Under the pieces are notes generated by a model. It was not told where the DNA came from. It searched no databases and saw only the letters and a program-made list of their open reading frames with translations. DNA of 64,000 bases from assembly GCF_016415625.1 (NCBI RefSeq), contig NZ_WBXP01000004.1, positions 1 to 64,000 of the forward strand. The letters run 5' to 3'. This document shows positions 50,395 through 62,352 of the stretch, piece by piece (position 1 is the stretch's first letter; each line of letters starts with the position of its first letter). Position numbers and translations under genes: made by a program. Source of the stretch: Shimwellia pseudoproteus (GTDB lineage Bacteria > Pseudomonadota > Gammaproteobacteria > Enterobacterales > Enterobacteriaceae).

Positions 50395-51984
50395 ATGACA
50401 ACAACAGCACGCAAGCCAGGCCTGATTAATTATCTTGCCTATGGCTCAGGGGATTTTCTTGGTGCCGGAACCACGGCGCTTACCGCCGCCTGGTTACTCT
50501 ATTTCTATACAACGTTCTGTGGGCTTACCCCCATTGAGGCAACCTTTATTTTTGCCATGGCAAGGGTACTGGATGCGGTTGTCAGCCCGCTGATGGGGTT
50601 CCTGACTGATAATTTTGGCTCGACCTGGCTGGGGCGTAAATTTGGCCGGCGGAAGTTCTTTATCCTGCTGGGCATTCCCTGTGTCTTCAGTTACAGCCTG
50701 ATGTGGGTCGGGGAGATGCACTACTGGTACTACTTATTGACCTATCTGGTGTTTGATGTGGTCTACACCATGATCCTGGTGCCCTATGAAACCCTGGTCC
50801 CGGAAATGACCGATGATTTCAAAGAGAAAACTAAATTTTCTGGCGCCCGTATTGCCCTGGCCCAGCTCTCGGCAATCCTTGCGGCGTTCCTGCCGGGGAT
50901 TTTGCTGAGTTATTTCGGCAAAGACAATCCCGATTCGTTTTTCTACGCCAGCCTGGTGTTCTCAACCATGTGTGCGCTGGTGCTGTCGCTGGTCTGGATT
51001 TACACCTGGGAACGCCCCCGGGAAGCGTGGACCGAGGCCCAACTGCGGGCCGAGGAAGAACGCAAAGGGCTGACCCTGAAACAGAGCCTGAAACGCCTTA
51101 ACGTTGAGCTGGCATCCACCCTGCGGATCAAAATTTTCCGCCAGCATCTGGGGATGTACCTCGGGGGCTATATTGCCCAGGACGTGTTTAATGCGGTGTT
51201 TACCTACTACGTGGTTTTTGTGCTGATGCAGAGCGCGACTGTGGCCTCCAGCCTGCTGGGCACCATGGCAATCCTGCAGTTTATCTCGGTGATTGCCATG
51301 ATCCCGCTATGTATCCGATTCGGGCCCGCGCCCTCTTACCGTATGGTGGTGGTGTTATTTGGCCTGAGCTCACTCTCTTACGCCGTGCTCTGGTATGCGG
51401 GTCTGAGTGATGTGATGTCGCTGCTGGTACTGGTGTCTGCTCTGGCAGGGCTGGGCCGTGGGGGGATCAACTACGTGCCGTGGAATACCTACACCTATAT
51501 TGCCGATGTCGATGAAGTGATAACCGGCCAGCGCCGGGAAGGGATCTTTGCCGGGATCATGACGCTGACGCGTAAAGCCTCCCAGGCCGGGGCGGTGATG
51601 CTGGTGGGGATTGTGATGCAGCTCTCTGGTTTTGTCAGCGGCCAGAGTGAGCAGCCCCCGGCAGTGGCCCATACCATTCTGATGATCCTGAGTGTTGGCA
51701 CCGTTGCGGTACTGGCCGTCGGGTTCTTTATCTCACTGAAGTTCAAACTGAATTTGCAAACCCACAGCGTGCTGCGTGAAGAAACCGCCAAAATGCGCAC
51801 TGCCGGGCGCGCCACCCCTGAATCTATTACCCCGGAAGCCCGCGCCACCGTTGAGATGCTGGCCGGCATGCCTTACGACAATCTGTGGGGGAATAACAAT
51901 ATTGGTTATCTCAACCGTAATAAAGCGGCCGCACCAAAACTTGCCGCACCGTCAGCCATGAAGTCGACATTGAGCAGAGGTTAA
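50395..51984 (+). CDS. GPH-family sugar transporter, probably for pectin oligosaccharides
   Basis: A 529-residue twelve-helix glycoside-pentoside-hexuronide:cation symporter (MelB relative). Family segments include YGSGDFLGAGTTAL, ARVLDAVVSPLMGFLTDN and WLGRKFGRRKFFILLG. The pairing with a GH105 hydrolase four bases downstream points to uptake of unsaturated rhamnogalacturonides or oligogalacturonides, as with RhiT and TogT of Dickeya and Klebsiella. The C-terminal extension past residue 470 is hydrophilic. Confidence 0.82.
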   Translation: MTTTARKPGLINYLAYGSGDFLGAGTTALTAAWLLYFYTTFCGLTPIEATFIFAMARVLDAVVSPLMGFLTDNFGSTWLGRKFGRRKFFILLGIPCVFSYSLMWVGEMHYWYYLLTYLVFDVVYTMILVPYETLVPEMTDDFKEKTKFSGARIALAQLSAILAAFLPGILLSYFGKDNPDSFFYASLVFSTMCALVLSLVWIYTWERPREAWTEAQLRAEEERKGLTLKQSLKRLNVELASTLRIKIFRQHLGMYLGGYIAQDVFNAVFTYYVVFVLMQSATVASSLLGTMAILQFISVIAMIPLCIRFGPAPSYRMVVVLFGLSSLSYAVLWYAGLSDVMSLLVLVSALAGLGRGGINYVPWNTYTYIADVDEVITGQRREGIFAGIMTLTRKASQAGAVMLVGIVMQLSGFVSGQSEQPPAVAHTILMILSVGTVAVLAVGFFISLKFKLNLQTHSVLREETAKMRTAGRATPESITPEARATVEMLAGMPYDNLWGNNNIGYLNRNKAAAPKLAAPSAMKSTLSRG

Positions 51985-51988
51985 TTCG

Positions 51989-53128
51989 ATGATTATTTAT
52001 CCCGTTAAACACAGCCCGTTATTGCGCCAGCCAACGCGTTTTATTGCCCGCGATGAGCTGAAAGCCATGATCCATAAGATAACCGATAATCTGATTAATA
52101 TTCACGACAATAGCGGCCAATTTTTACTGCGCCTGGATGATGGCCGGGTGATCGACACCAAAGGCTGGGCCGGCTGGGAGTGGACCCACGGGGTGGGGCT
52201 GTACGGGATCTGGCAGTATATGAGCCAGACCGGCGATGAAAAAATGCGCGCCATTATTGATAACTGGTTTGCGGACCGGTTTGCAGAAGGGGCCACCACC
52301 AAAAATGTTAATACCATGGCCCCGTTTCTGACCCTTGCCAACCGCTATGCAGAGACCGGTAACCCGGCCTGGCTACCGTGGCTGGAGAGCTGGGCGGAGT
52401 GGGCGATGCACGACATGCCGCGCACTGACCACGGCGGTATGCAGCACATTACTCTGGCGGAAGAGAACCACCAGCAAATGTGGGATGATACCCTGATGAT
52501 GACCGTACTGCCGCTGACCCGGATTGGCAAATTGCTCAATCGGCCGGACTATGTGGAAGAGGCCACCTACCAGTTCCTGATGCATGTCCAGTACCTGATG
52601 GATCGCAAAACCGGGCTGTGGTTCCACGGCTGGAGTTTTGACGGCCAGCATAATTTTGCCCAAGCCCGCTGGGCCAGGGGAAATAGCTGGCTGACCATGG
52701 TTATCCCGGATTTTCTGGAGCTGGTTGATCTGCCGGAACACAGTGCGGTACGCCGTTACCTGATTCAGGTGCTGGAGAGCCAGGTGGCGGCGCTGGCCAC
52801 ATGTCAGGATGACAGCGGGTTATGGCATACCCTGCTGGATGATCCTGACTCCTATCTGGAGGCGTCGGCAACCGCAGGCTTTGCCTACGGCATCCTCAAG
52901 GCGGTGCGGATGCGTTATATCGGCAAGCACTATGCGGCGGTGGCGGAAAAAGCCATTCAGGGCATTGTGCGCAATGTCTCCCCGGAGGGGGAGCTGCTGC
53001 AAACCTCATTCGGCACCGGAATGGGGCAGGATCTGGAATTTTACCGGCAGATCCCGCTCACCTCGATGCCTTACGGCCAGGCGATGGCGATCCTCTGCCT
53101 GACCGAGTATCTGCGCACCTATCTGTAA
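51989..53128 (+). CDS. Unsaturated rhamnogalacturonyl hydrolase, GH105 family
   Basis: A 379-residue alpha/alpha-toroid hydrolase that removes the unsaturated galacturonic acid from the end of pectin fragments left by lyases. The GH88/105 catalytic Asp lies in QMWDDTLMMT, and other pocket segments are GGMQHIT, LWFHGWSFDGQHNFAQARWARGNSW and SMPYGQAMA. No signal peptide, so it is cytoplasmic and acts on imported substrate. Closest characterised type is RhiN/YteR. Starts four bases after the transporter gene. Confidence 0.88.
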   Translation: MIIYPVKHSPLLRQPTRFIARDELKAMIHKITDNLINIHDNSGQFLLRLDDGRVIDTKGWAGWEWTHGVGLYGIWQYMSQTGDEKMRAIIDNWFADRFAEGATTKNVNTMAPFLTLANRYAETGNPAWLPWLESWAEWAMHDMPRTDHGGMQHITLAEENHQQMWDDTLMMTVLPLTRIGKLLNRPDYVEEATYQFLMHVQYLMDRKTGLWFHGWSFDGQHNFAQARWARGNSWLTMVIPDFLELVDLPEHSAVRRYLIQVLESQVAALATCQDDSGLWHTLLDDPDSYLEASATAGFAYGILKAVRMRYIGKHYAAVAEKAIQGIVRNVSPEGELLQTSFGTGMGQDLEFYRQIPLTSMPYGQAMAILCLTEYLRTYL

Positions 53129-53164
53129 CCGGGTACTGAACGGCTAAGCCGGGAGCGATGACCA

Positions 53165-53198
53165 AAAAAAGCCCGCCCTCAGCGCACTGAGGGCGGGC
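53165..53198 (-). terminator. Rho-independent terminator of argS
   Basis: GCCCGCCCTCAG pairs perfectly with CTGAGGGCGGGC around a 4-base loop; on the minus strand a run of seven T follows. It also lies behind the convergent hydrolase gene. Confidence 0.9.
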
Positions 53199-53224
53199 GA
53201 TGAACCCGACAGGGTTAACGAACA

Positions 53225-54958
53225 TTACATCCGTTCGATGGTTTCGATACCCAGGGTATCCAGGCCCAGTTTCAGCGTTTTCGCGGTGAGCAGGGCCAGC
53301 TTCAGGCGGCTCTGGCGCACGTTGTCGCTGTCGGCATTGAGGATCGGGCAATGTTCATAGAAGCTGGAGAACAGCCCGGCCAGATCGTACAGGTAGGAAC
53401 ACATCACGTGCGGGGTACCGTCACGGGCTACCACGGTGAGGGTTTCTTCAAACTGCAACAGGCGGGCGGCAAGTAACGCTTCGCGGTCGTCATTGAGCAC
53501 CACCGGGGCGCTCAGGGCGCTTTCATCGATCCCGGCTTTGCGGAACACTGACAGCACACGGGTATAGGCATACTGCATATACGGCGCGGTGTTACCTTCG
53601 AAGGCCAGCATATTATCCCAGTCGAACACGTAATCAGTGGTACGGTTCTTGGACAGATCGGCATATTTTACGGAGCCGATCCCGACAGCGTTAGCCAGTT
53701 TTTTCAGCTCGTCTGCGTCCATATCCGGGTTCTTCCCGGCCACCAGGCGCTGGGCGCGATCCAGGGCTTCGTCGAGCAGGTCGGACAGTTTGACTGTCCC
53801 ACCGGCACGGGTTTTGAACGGCTTGCCGTCTTTGCCCAGCATCATACCGAACATATGGTGCTCCATCGGTACCGAATCCGGCACATAACCGGCTTTGCGC
53901 ACGATGGTCCACGCCATCATCAGGTGCTGGTGCTGACGGGAGTCAATGTAGTACAGCATCCGGTCGGCGTGCAGTTTCTCGTAGCGGTATTTGGCGCAGG
54001 CGATATCCGTCGTGGTGTAGAGATAGCCACCGTCTTTCTTCTGGACGATAACGCCCATCGGTTCGCCTTCTTTGTTTTTAAACTCGTCGAGGAACACCAC
54101 GGTGGCGCCTTCACTTTCCGTTGCCAGGCCTTTTGCTTTCAGGTCGGCGACAATCGTCGGCAGCATCGGGTTGTACAGGCTTTCACCCATAATGTCGTCT
54201 TCGGTCAGGGTGACGTTCAGACGTTTATAGGTGGCCTGGTTCTGGGCCATGGTGATGTCCACCAGCATGCGCCACATTTTCAGGCAGTATTCGTCACCAC
54301 CCTGCAGTTTAACCACATACCCACGGGCGCGTTTGGCGAATTCTTCGTCTTCGTCGTAGGCTTTTTTCGCTTCGCGGTAGAAGGCTTCCAGGTCAGACAG
54401 CCCCATGTCCGCGGAGTTTTCCTGCTGCTGTTTTTCCAGCAATGCGATCAGCATCCCGAACTGGGTGCCCCAGTCGCCGAGATGGTTGGCGCGGATAACG
54501 CGGTGGCCAAGGAATTCCAGGGTACGGACGGCGGCATCACCAATGATGGTGGAGCGCAGGTGGCCGACGTGCATCTCTTTCGCCACGTTAGGGGCAGAGT
54601 AGTCCACCACCACGGTTTGCGGGTGAGCAACAGGAGCTATCCCGGCGCGGTCGCCTTTCACGGCGTCATCAATATTACCTGCCAGGAATGCAGGATCGAG
54701 GAAGATATTAATAAATCCAGGCCCGGCAATTTCAGTTTTACTGGCGATCCCAGACAGATCCAGGTGGTTTATCACCTGCTCAGCGAATTGTCGCGGTGGC
54801 ACGCCCAGTTTTTTCGCGATAGCCATCACGCCATTGGCCTGATAATCGCCGAACTGAACTTTTGCTGACTGACGAACCTGCGGTTCGCAATCCGCAGGCG
54901 CACCTGCGGCAATCAGTGCCTGACTGACTTTTTCTGAGAGAAGAACCTGAATATTCAC
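53225..54958 (-). CDS. argS: Arginyl-tRNA synthetase
   Basis: Class I synthetase charging tRNA-Arg; 577 residues as in E. coli. The HIGH motif is MHVGHLRS, the KMSKS counterpart is degenerate ([10 protein letters not shown]) as usual for ArgS, and the C-terminal DALR-type anticodon domain ends [10 protein letters not shown]. Divergent from yecM. Confidence 0.97.
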   Translation of the reverse strand: MNIQVLLSEKVSQALIAAGAPADCEPQVRQSAKVQFGDYQANGVMAIAKKLGVPPRQFAEQVINHLDLSGIASKTEIAGPGFINIFLDPAFLAGNIDDAVKGDRAGIAPVAHPQTVVVDYSAPNVAKEMHVGHLRSTIIGDAAVRTLEFLGHRVIRANHLGDWGTQFGMLIALLEKQQQENSADMGLSDLEAFYREAKKAYDEDEEFAKRARGYVVKLQGGDEYCLKMWRMLVDITMAQNQATYKRLNVTLTEDDIMGESLYNPMLPTIVADLKAKGLATESEGATVVFLDEFKNKEGEPMGVIVQKKDGGYLYTTTDIACAKYRYEKLHADRMLYYIDSRQHQHLMMAWTIVRKAGYVPDSVPMEHHMFGMMLGKDGKPFKTRAGGTVKLSDLLDEALDRAQRLVAGKNPDMDADELKKLANAVGIGSVKYADLSKNRTTDYVFDWDNMLAFEGNTAPYMQYAYTRVLSVFRKAGIDESALSAPVVLNDDREALLAARLLQFEETLTVVARDGTPHVMCSYLYDLAGLFSSFYEHCPILNADSDNVRQSRLKLALLTAKTLKLGLDTLGIETIERM

Positions 54959-55145
54959 GGCTTACCTTACTTTTATAAACGCCGCTCAGACTACCGAACG
55001 GCAGGCATATTATTGATAAAATTATGGCGATTATACTGTATTTCACCGGGAGCGTCAGCATCGGCAGGCACCACGGTTATACCCGGAACTGGCGAGGGGC
55101 AAATAACTGCGGTAGATTAGCCGTTTTCTTAACCCGGAGGCGACC

Positions 55146-55715
55146 ATGGCCCACTGGTATGATATTGAGCAACTGGCGGATATTGCCGGGGATTTACCGC
55201 GATTTATTGCTGAACTTCAGCAACTGGCCGCAACGCTGCAACTCGATGTAACGCCCCTGACGGCGGACCATATTTCACTACGCTGCCACCAAAATACCAC
55301 CGCAGAGCGCTGGCGGCAGGGGTTTGCCCAGTGTGCCACCTTGTTGTCTGAGAATATCATCAACGGCCGGCCTATCTGCCTGTTTAAACTGACGACGCCG
55401 GTGACGGTCGGCCACTGGAATATTAAGGTTGTCGAATTGCCCTGGCCCGGGGAAAAACGCTACCCCCATGAGGGCTGGGAACATGTGGAAATTGTCCTGC
55501 CCGGCCCCCCGGAAACCCTGAATGCCAGAGCAGTGGCCCTGTTGGGCGATCGGGGGCTGGCAACCCCGGGAATCGCTTTAAAAACCAGCGCCCCCCGGGG
55601 CGAAAAAGAGCGCTTACCCAACCCGACACTGGCGGTTACCAACGGCAGGGTGACCATTAAGTTCCACCCGTGGAGCATTGAAGCCGTCGTGGCCAGCGAA
55701 CAAGAGGCTCCCTGA
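55146..55715 (+). CDS. yecM: VOC-fold metal-binding protein YecM
   Basis: A 189-residue YecM-family protein (E. coli 188). Conserved parts are HISLRCH, VVELPWPGEKRYPHEGWEHVE and IKFHPWSIEAVV, with His and Glu residues that could hold a metal as in the vicinal oxygen chelate fold. ATG follows GGAGG. Function unknown. Confidence 0.93.
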   Translation: MAHWYDIEQLADIAGDLPRFIAELQQLAATLQLDVTPLTADHISLRCHQNTTAERWRQGFAQCATLLSENIINGRPICLFKLTTPVTVGHWNIKVVELPWPGEKRYPHEGWEHVEIVLPGPPETLNARAVALLGDRGLATPGIALKTSAPRGEKERLPNPTLAVTNGRVTIKFHPWSIEAVVASEQEAP

Positions 55716-55723
55716 GTGACATC

Positions 55724-55741
55724 CCGGGCCGTGAAGCCCGG
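55724..55741. terminator. Short hairpin between yecM and patB
   Basis: CCGGGC pairs with GCCCGG around six bases between the two convergent stops; no T-run. Weak element. Confidence 0.35.
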
Positions 55742-55753
55742 TAAGCAACGCGG

Positions 55754-56890
55754 CTAACCCACCAGTGCCTGTCTGAGCCGGGTAATCGCTTCCTCCAGGG
55801 TGCTGGCCGGGCAGCCAAAGTTGATGCGTACAAATTGCGGGGCGCCAAAATCTTCACCCGGGGAGAACCCCAGCCCGCGCGCCGCAAACCAGCGGGTGGG
55901 GTTATCCACCCCCAGACCGCTGGCATCCACCCAGGCCAGATAGGTGGCCTGAGGGGCCACCATTTTTAACCCCGGTAATGTGCTAACCGCCTCTGCCAGC
56001 CGGTCCCGGTTGTGGCGCAGGTAGCCGAGCAGCGCCTCGCGCCAGGGGCCGCCGTTTTGCAGGGCGGCGGTGGCGGCGGTCAGCGCCAGCAGATCCACAT
56101 GGGGCAGGATACCGTTCCCGGTCGCCACAAAGCGGCGCCGCAGCTCAGGATTGGGGATCACCGCAAATGAGGCACCCAGACCGGCAATATTCCAGGTTTT
56201 TGACGGTGACATTAGCGTAATCGAGCACTGGGCGGCGTCTTCACTCAGGGTGGCAAACGGGATGTGGCGTGCAGCCGGGTCGAGGATCAGATCACAGTGG
56301 ATCTCGTCGGAGCAGACAATGAGATCGTGCTCCCGGGCAAAGGCGAGGTGTGCCTCCAGTTCTGCTTTGCGGTAGACGGTGCCCCCGGGGTTTTGCGGGT
56401 TGCAGAGCAATAGCAGTTTTTCTGAGCCATCCATGTCGGCGGTCAGGGCCGGGAGATCGAGTTGCCAGCGTCCCTCCCGGAGGCGTAGCGGCGCATGCCG
56501 CTGCCGGCGCGCCGCCAGACGGGCTGCTTTATGAAACGGCGGGTAGATAACCGCCGGGGCAATGCTCTGCTGTTCCGGGCCGGTAAATGCCCGGAGCGCG
56601 AGGTTTAAGCCCGGGACCACCCCGGGAATAATCACCAGCCACTCTGGGCGAATGTGCCATTGATACTGGCTGGCGAGCCAGTGGACTATCTGCTCAATAA
56701 ACGGTTGCGGGTGTCCGGTATAACCAAACACGCCATGATTCACCCGCTGGTTAAGGGCGTTAATAATGCAGGGGGCAGAGCGGAAGTCCATATCGGCAAC
56801 CCACATCGGCAGGACATCTGCGGGGTATTTATTCCATTTAACACTGTCGCTGTGACGACGCTCGATCCTTTCATCAAAATTGAATGTCAT
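55754..56890 (-). CDS. PatB/MalY-type PLP-dependent C-S lyase
   Basis: A 378-residue fold-type I aminotransferase-like enzyme. The PLP lysine is in SPSKTWNIAGLG; other landmarks are LPMWVADMDF, GVFGYTGHP, LCNPQNPGGTVY and CSDEIHCDL. MalY/PatB enzymes split cystathionine or cysteine conjugates; some also act as regulators. No malX/malI neighbours, so PatB-like metabolic use is more likely. Divergent from cutC, 85 bp apart. Confidence 0.85.
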   Translation of the reverse strand: MTFNFDERIERRHSDSVKWNKYPADVLPMWVADMDFRSAPCIINALNQRVNHGVFGYTGHPQPFIEQIVHWLASQYQWHIRPEWLVIIPGVVPGLNLALRAFTGPEQQSIAPAVIYPPFHKAARLAARRQRHAPLRLREGRWQLDLPALTADMDGSEKLLLLCNPQNPGGTVYRKAELEAHLAFAREHDLIVCSDEIHCDLILDPAARHIPFATLSEDAAQCSITLMSPSKTWNIAGLGASFAVIPNPELRRRFVATGNGILPHVDLLALTAATAALQNGGPWREALLGYLRHNRDRLAEAVSTLPGLKMVAPQATYLAWVDASGLGVDNPTRWFAARGLGFSPGEDFGAPQFVRINFGCPASTLEEAITRLRQALVG

Positions 56891-56975
56891 GATACGGGGT
56901 CCTGGAAAATGGTTTTTCAGCTTATCACGGTGGCGATAAGCGACGACAGACTGTCTGAAAATTAAGGAGAAAGTA

Positions 56976-57710
56976 GTGCCATTACTGGAAATTTGCTGTT
57001 ATGGACTGGATAGTGCGCTAACGGCACAGCAGGCGGGGGCGGACCGGCTGGAACTGTGCAGCGCCCCGGCAGAAGGCGGGCTGACCCCGTCGGCGGGCTT
57101 ACTCCAGGCCGTGCGGCAACAGGTGACTATCCCGGTGCACCCGATAGTGCGCCCCCGGGGCGGTGATTTTTGCTACACCGGCGCAGAGTTTCAGACCATG
57201 CTGGCTGACGTGGCCTGGCTGCGCGATCTTGGCTTTCCGGGGCTGGTGGTGGGGGTGCTGGATGAGGATGGCCAGGTTGATATGGCGCGGATGGCACAAA
57301 TAATCGCCGCCAGTAATGGGATGGCTGTCACATTTCACCGCGCTTTTGATATGTGCGCGGATCCGTTTTATGCCCTTGAACAACTTACAGATTTAGGTGT
57401 TGCGCGCATTTTAACCTCTGGCCAGCAGGCCAGCGCAGTACAAGGAGTTTCACTTCTCAGGGAACTAAATGCCTGTTCCCGTGCTCCAATCATTATGGCC
57501 GGTGCGGGAGTACGCCCTGATAATGTCCGGTTGTTTCGCGAGGCAGGCTTGCAGGAGGTGCACAGCTCTGCCGGGCATCAGGTGAATTCACCGATGCGCT
57601 ATCGCAAAGCCGGGGTGTCCATGTCATCGGGTCCCGGTAATGATGAATATAGTCGCTATTGTGTCAGTGCGAAAACAGTAGCGGCGCTGAAAAACGCCCT
57701 CGCGGGATGA
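56976..57710 (+). CDS. cutC: CutC family protein
   Basis: A 244-residue TIM-barrel protein (E. coli 248) with the family segments [25 protein letters not shown] (split over residues 3-27), [12 protein letters not shown] and [11 protein letters not shown] start follows AAGGAG. The copper-tolerance role first given to CutC in E. coli was later traced to the MicL RNA made from its 3' end. Codons between about 57370 and 57500 are AT-rich and unlike the rest, fitting a second constraint there. Confidence 0.93.
   Translation: MPLLEICCYGLDSALTAQQAGADRLELCSAPAEGGLTPSAGLLQAVRQQVTIPVHPIVRPRGGDFCYTGAEFQTMLADVAWLRDLGFPGLVVGVLDEDGQVDMARMAQIIAASNGMAVTFHRAFDMCADPFYALEQLTDLGVARILTSGQQASAVQGVSLLRELNACSRAPIIMAGAGVRPDNVRLFREAGLQEVHSSAGHQVNSPMRYRKAGVSMSSGPGNDEYSRYCVSAKTVAALKNALAG
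57461..57490 (+). promoter_or_regulatory. Candidate sigma-E promoter of micL inside cutC
   Basis: GGAACTA near 57461 resembles the sigma-E -35 (GGAACTT), and TCCAA about 17 bases later fits the loose -10 (TCnnA). The predicted start near 57493 gives a transcript of about 300 nt up to the terminator, close to the 307 nt reported for E. coli MicL. Confidence 0.55.
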
Positions 57711-57790
57711 CGCTTTTTGCCGCGCATCATGTCGCCCAATGTGATGTTTGCATGTACCAGACCCCGGCCTTTCTTGTCGGGGTTCTTTTT
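57493..57790 (+). ncRNA. micL: Small RNA MicL (RyeF), from the cutC 3' end
   Basis: In E. coli MicL is a sigma-E dependent, Hfq-bound RNA that starts inside cutC, is cut to an 80-nt form and blocks lpp translation. Here a sigma-E-like promoter lies in cutC, and the 3' part after the cutC stop (CGCGCATCATGTCGCCCAAT) looks conserved, ending in a GC-rich terminator with a T-run. The short form would span about 57710-57790, again 80 nt. Identification rests on position, size and recall of the E. coli sequence. Confidence 0.72.
57761..57790 (+). terminator. Terminator of cutC/micL
   Basis: ACCCCG (57761-57766) with CGGGGT (57778-57783), then TCTTTTT. Forms the 3' end needed for Hfq binding. Confidence 0.85.
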
Positions 57791-58390
57791 ATCTGTCGGT
57801 TACTGGCCCGGCGTAAGGGAATAACGGATAACTAATAACGCTGTGCGCGGGTATTACCCCGGACAGTTAACTACTGTCTGACTGGCCGTGCGAATAATAA
57901 CGTAGCGATAGCAATAAAAGGTGAATAATATCATCCAGACGGTTGTGGATGTCCGGGTGTCAGCGATGGTCTGTGGTGGCGATATAATATTTCCGCCTGA
58001 TGTGGCGTGGGGTGTTTATTGGCTCAGGGTGATGGTGGCGTGCGGAGGGTATCAGGTGGCTAACAGCATTATTTTTATTGTAATTACAGTAAATACATTG
58101 AGTTAGGTTGTTTTCTCCATTAAAAACCACGGGGGGTACGCTGTCTGGTAATACGTTGCCCGGTTAACGTGAACAACTACAGGATGGTGTATTTATATTA
58201 TCTGTTTCGCACAGTAATAATGTAACTGTCGCGACATCGTTAATCAATAATACCCTTAAAGGCGTAATCCAGCGTGGCCGGGAAAAATAAACTGACTGGA
58301 AATTTAATAATTATTTATATCCGCCAGACGAAACATGACAAAGGGTATGGTGTAATTCACTCACCCAAGAGGTAGTCAATGAAGTAAATG
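57791..58390. other. AT-rich gap between micL and cmoB
   Basis: About 600 bp without a gene that I can support. Much of it (57900-58340) is AT-rich. A short frame starting GTG 57921 has no proper ribosome spacing. A plus-strand terminator at the right end implies a transcript, perhaps a small RNA. E. coli has torY/torZ in this neighbourhood; no remnant was recognised. Confidence 0.4.
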
Positions 58391-58395
58391 CCATT

Positions 58396-58428
58396 TGCCG
58401 CCAGTTTCCCTGCTGAGCGGCATTTTTT

Positions 58429-58430
<2 letters not shown>
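58396..58430 (+). terminator. Orphan plus-strand terminator before cmoB
   Basis: TGCCGCCAG pairs with CTG-A-GCGGCA (one bulged A), followed by eight T. No gene on the plus strand ends nearby, so an untranslated transcript may end here. The T-run overlaps the cmoB stop codon on the opposite strand. Confidence 0.7.
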
Positions 58431-60182
<1,752 letters not shown>

Positions 60183-60584
60183 TTAATGGAGACTGAAAAC
60201 CAACTCCCACGGCATATACCAGAGATTTGACAGTACCATTAGCAGCAGTGCAGCCCAGGTGGCGCTCATTCCGGAGCGCCGCCAGCGTATCAGGCGGTGG
60301 TGAAAGCCATAATAATGCATCAGGCGTCCGGCAGTCAGTAATAGACCGCAAACATGGACCATCCATGTTTCGGCACCGTCCATTTCCATCAGTAATAATA
60401 ACAGTAGCCCAACGGGGATATATTCCACCGCATTGCCGTGGATACGAATGGCGCTTTGTAATTCAGTAAAGCCACCGTCGCCATAGGAGACGTGATATTG
60501 CATACGCAGGCGCACCACATCAAAGGAGAACTTTATCAGCAACAGGGCACCCAGCACGGCATAAAGCGCGCTTACCATATTCAC
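60183..60584 (-). CDS. yecN: MAPEG family inner membrane protein YecN
   Basis: A 133-residue membrane protein (E. coli YecN 131) with about four helices and the MAPEG-like segments RIHGNAVEYIPVGLLLLLLME and GRLMHYYG. MAPEG proteins include glutathione-dependent enzymes; no activity is known for YecN. 42 bp upstream of cmoA in the same direction. Confidence 0.92.
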   Translation of the reverse strand: MNMVSALYAVLGALLLIKFSFDVVRLRMQYHVSYGDGGFTELQSAIRIHGNAVEYIPVGLLLLLLMEMDGAETWMVHVCGLLLTAGRLMHYYGFHHRLIRWRRSGMSATWAALLLMVLSNLWYMPWELVFSLH

Positions 60585-60690
60585 TCCGTGTAAACCTGAT
60601 TCTTTGCCTGCACATCATAGCCGCTCCCCCGCACGCTGTCGCCTGTATGACGATGGATAACGCCCGGTATCAGGTAGCGGCGGTGAACAA

Positions 60691-61512
60691 TTAGAACAGT
60701 TGATCCTGCTGAGGAATCGCCGGCAGGGGGCCAATATCGGGGAAGCGCTGCTGTAACGCGGGCCATAAGGTGCGCACCAGCGCCGGCGCCTGGGCAATAT
60801 CCGGGGTATGTAAAAACAACCAGGGGGAGCCGTTCTGGTACCACTGCCCGAGTTTTTCCAGCCAAACCGCAAACAGCGCCTGATTGCTGGCCATATCGTC
60901 GCTGCCGATAAAGCGCACCATCGGCTGATCGGCGGTGGCGATGGCATGCACCGGCAGGCGGGGTTTTTTACGCTGAGCCTCACGCAGGGCTTCACTGTCG
61001 GGGCGGGCAAGATGCACTGGCCTGCTGTCGAGGATTACCCGGTTAATCTGGTGCTGATGCAGCCCGCGGTTCAGGGCCTGTTCGGCGTCCCCTTTGGCAA
61101 AAAAGGACGGATGGCGGACCTCAACACCGTAGCGAAACGCCCCGGGCAGGCCGTCAAGAAATTGCCACAGGGCCGGGAGGTCCTCCGGGCCGAAGGTGGC
61201 CGGTAGCTGGAGCCAGTATTGGCCGGTGCGGGACGCCAGCGGGGCCAGACGGGTAAAAAATTCGCAGGTCAGATCATCACAGTGGCGCAGGGCCGCCTGA
61301 TGGGAAATGGTGGCCGGGAATTTAAAGCAAAAGCGGAAATTATCGTGGGTCTGTTGATACCAGCGCTGTACCACCTCCGGTGACGGCAGCGCGTACAGCG
61401 TGGTATTGCCCTCCACACAGTTAAAGTGGCGGGCATAATCTTCCAGCGAGGTGATCCCCAGGCGCCCCCATTTGGGGTGCGACCACTGGGGCAGGCCAAT
61501 AAACAGACTCAC
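60691..61512 (-). CDS. yecE: DUF72 family protein YecE
   Basis: A 273-residue TIM-barrel DUF72 protein (E. coli 272): [41 protein letters not shown] and [10 protein letters not shown]. Function unknown. Starts inside the yecD stop with a 4-base overlap, so the two are translationally coupled. Confidence 0.93.
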   Translation of the reverse strand: MSLFIGLPQWSHPKWGRLGITSLEDYARHFNCVEGNTTLYALPSPEVVQRWYQQTHDNFRFCFKFPATISHQAALRHCDDLTCEFFTRLAPLASRTGQYWLQLPATFGPEDLPALWQFLDGLPGAFRYGVEVRHPSFFAKGDAEQALNRGLHQHQINRVILDSRPVHLARPDSEALREAQRKKPRLPVHAIATADQPMVRFIGSDDMASNQALFAVWLEKLGQWYQNGSPWLFLHTPDIAQAPALVRTLWPALQQRFPDIGPLPAIPQQDQLF

Positions 61513-62075
61513 AGTGCGGCGAGGATCTCAGCGCAACGGCGCACCCGGCCAATGCGCGGGAAAATATTGCTGATGCTGCTCTGGTGCTGTTCGGCACTTG
61601 CGGCACTGCAGGCGTCTTCGGCAAATACCAGCGCGAACCCCCGTTCCCAGGCATCACGGGCGGTGGATTCCACCCCGATATTGGTTGAGATCCCGCACAG
61701 CACGATGGTGTCAATACCCCGGCGGCGTAACTGAAGCTCTAAATCGGTGCCGTAAAATGCCCCCCACTGGCGTTTGGTGACTTCGATATCGCTGTCTCTT
61801 TTACCCAGCGCCACCGGGTAGTGCCACCACTCGGCGGGGAGCGGGGCCGCAGGGGCGGTCATATCGGTGGGCTGTTTTAGTGCCTCGGCATAATCCGGGG
61901 ACCAGCCCACGCGCACCATCACCACCGGGGCGTGCAGGCTGCGGAATTTTTCCGCCAGCAATGCCGCCTGGCTAACCACCTGTTCGGCGCTGTGGGGGCC
62001 TTTGGCAAAAGGCAGGATCCCCTCTTGCAAATCAATGATAACCAGGGCTGAGGTGGCGGGATTCAGTGCTAACAT
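61509..62075 (-). CDS. yecD: Isochorismatase-family hydrolase YecD
   Basis: A 188-residue cysteine-hydrolase-fold protein, same length as E. coli Yec[15 protein letters not shown] holds the Asp, but the position of the catalytic Cys (TDYCV in PncA) reads TNIGV, so it has Gly there, as true isochorismatases do. Substrate unknown. Divergent from aspS. Confidence 0.92.
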   Translation of the reverse strand: MLALNPATSALVIIDLQEGILPFAKGPHSAEQVVSQAALLAEKFRSLHAPVVMVRVGWSPDYAEALKQPTDMTAPAAPLPAEWWHYPVALGKRDSDIEVTKRQWGAFYGTDLELQLRRRGIDTIVLCGISTNIGVESTARDAWERGFALVFAEDACSAASAEQHQSSISNIFPRIGRVRRCAEILAAL

Positions 62076-62352
62076 AAAAACTCCGAAACAAAAGTTTGTC
62101 TTAACGACCTGTTAATTACACCTTAAACGGGAATAGCATTAGAAGCGTTTACAATTTTTGTTAGTTTTTGTGAGAATAATTACCCCCTGATGCGCAGCAA
62201 ACGCGCAGTAAGGGTAAGGGCGGACTTATCTCAACGTGGAATTTCCAGTATGATAAGCCCCTTTTTAATTTGTTGTGACATTCAGTGCAGCCGCGGTAAG
62301 GCCCTCTGTAGCAACAGAGTTGTGCAGCCAGCGGCTGGCTAAGGGATATCTC

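Noticed and set aside
53855..54868. Long plus-strand frame opposite argS
   Set aside because: Mirror frame of an essential synthetase gene; no homology or ribosome site.
57921..58106. Plus-strand 61-codon frame after micL
   Set aside because: GTG start with the purine run directly touching it, no family likeness, and AT-rich unstructured composition.
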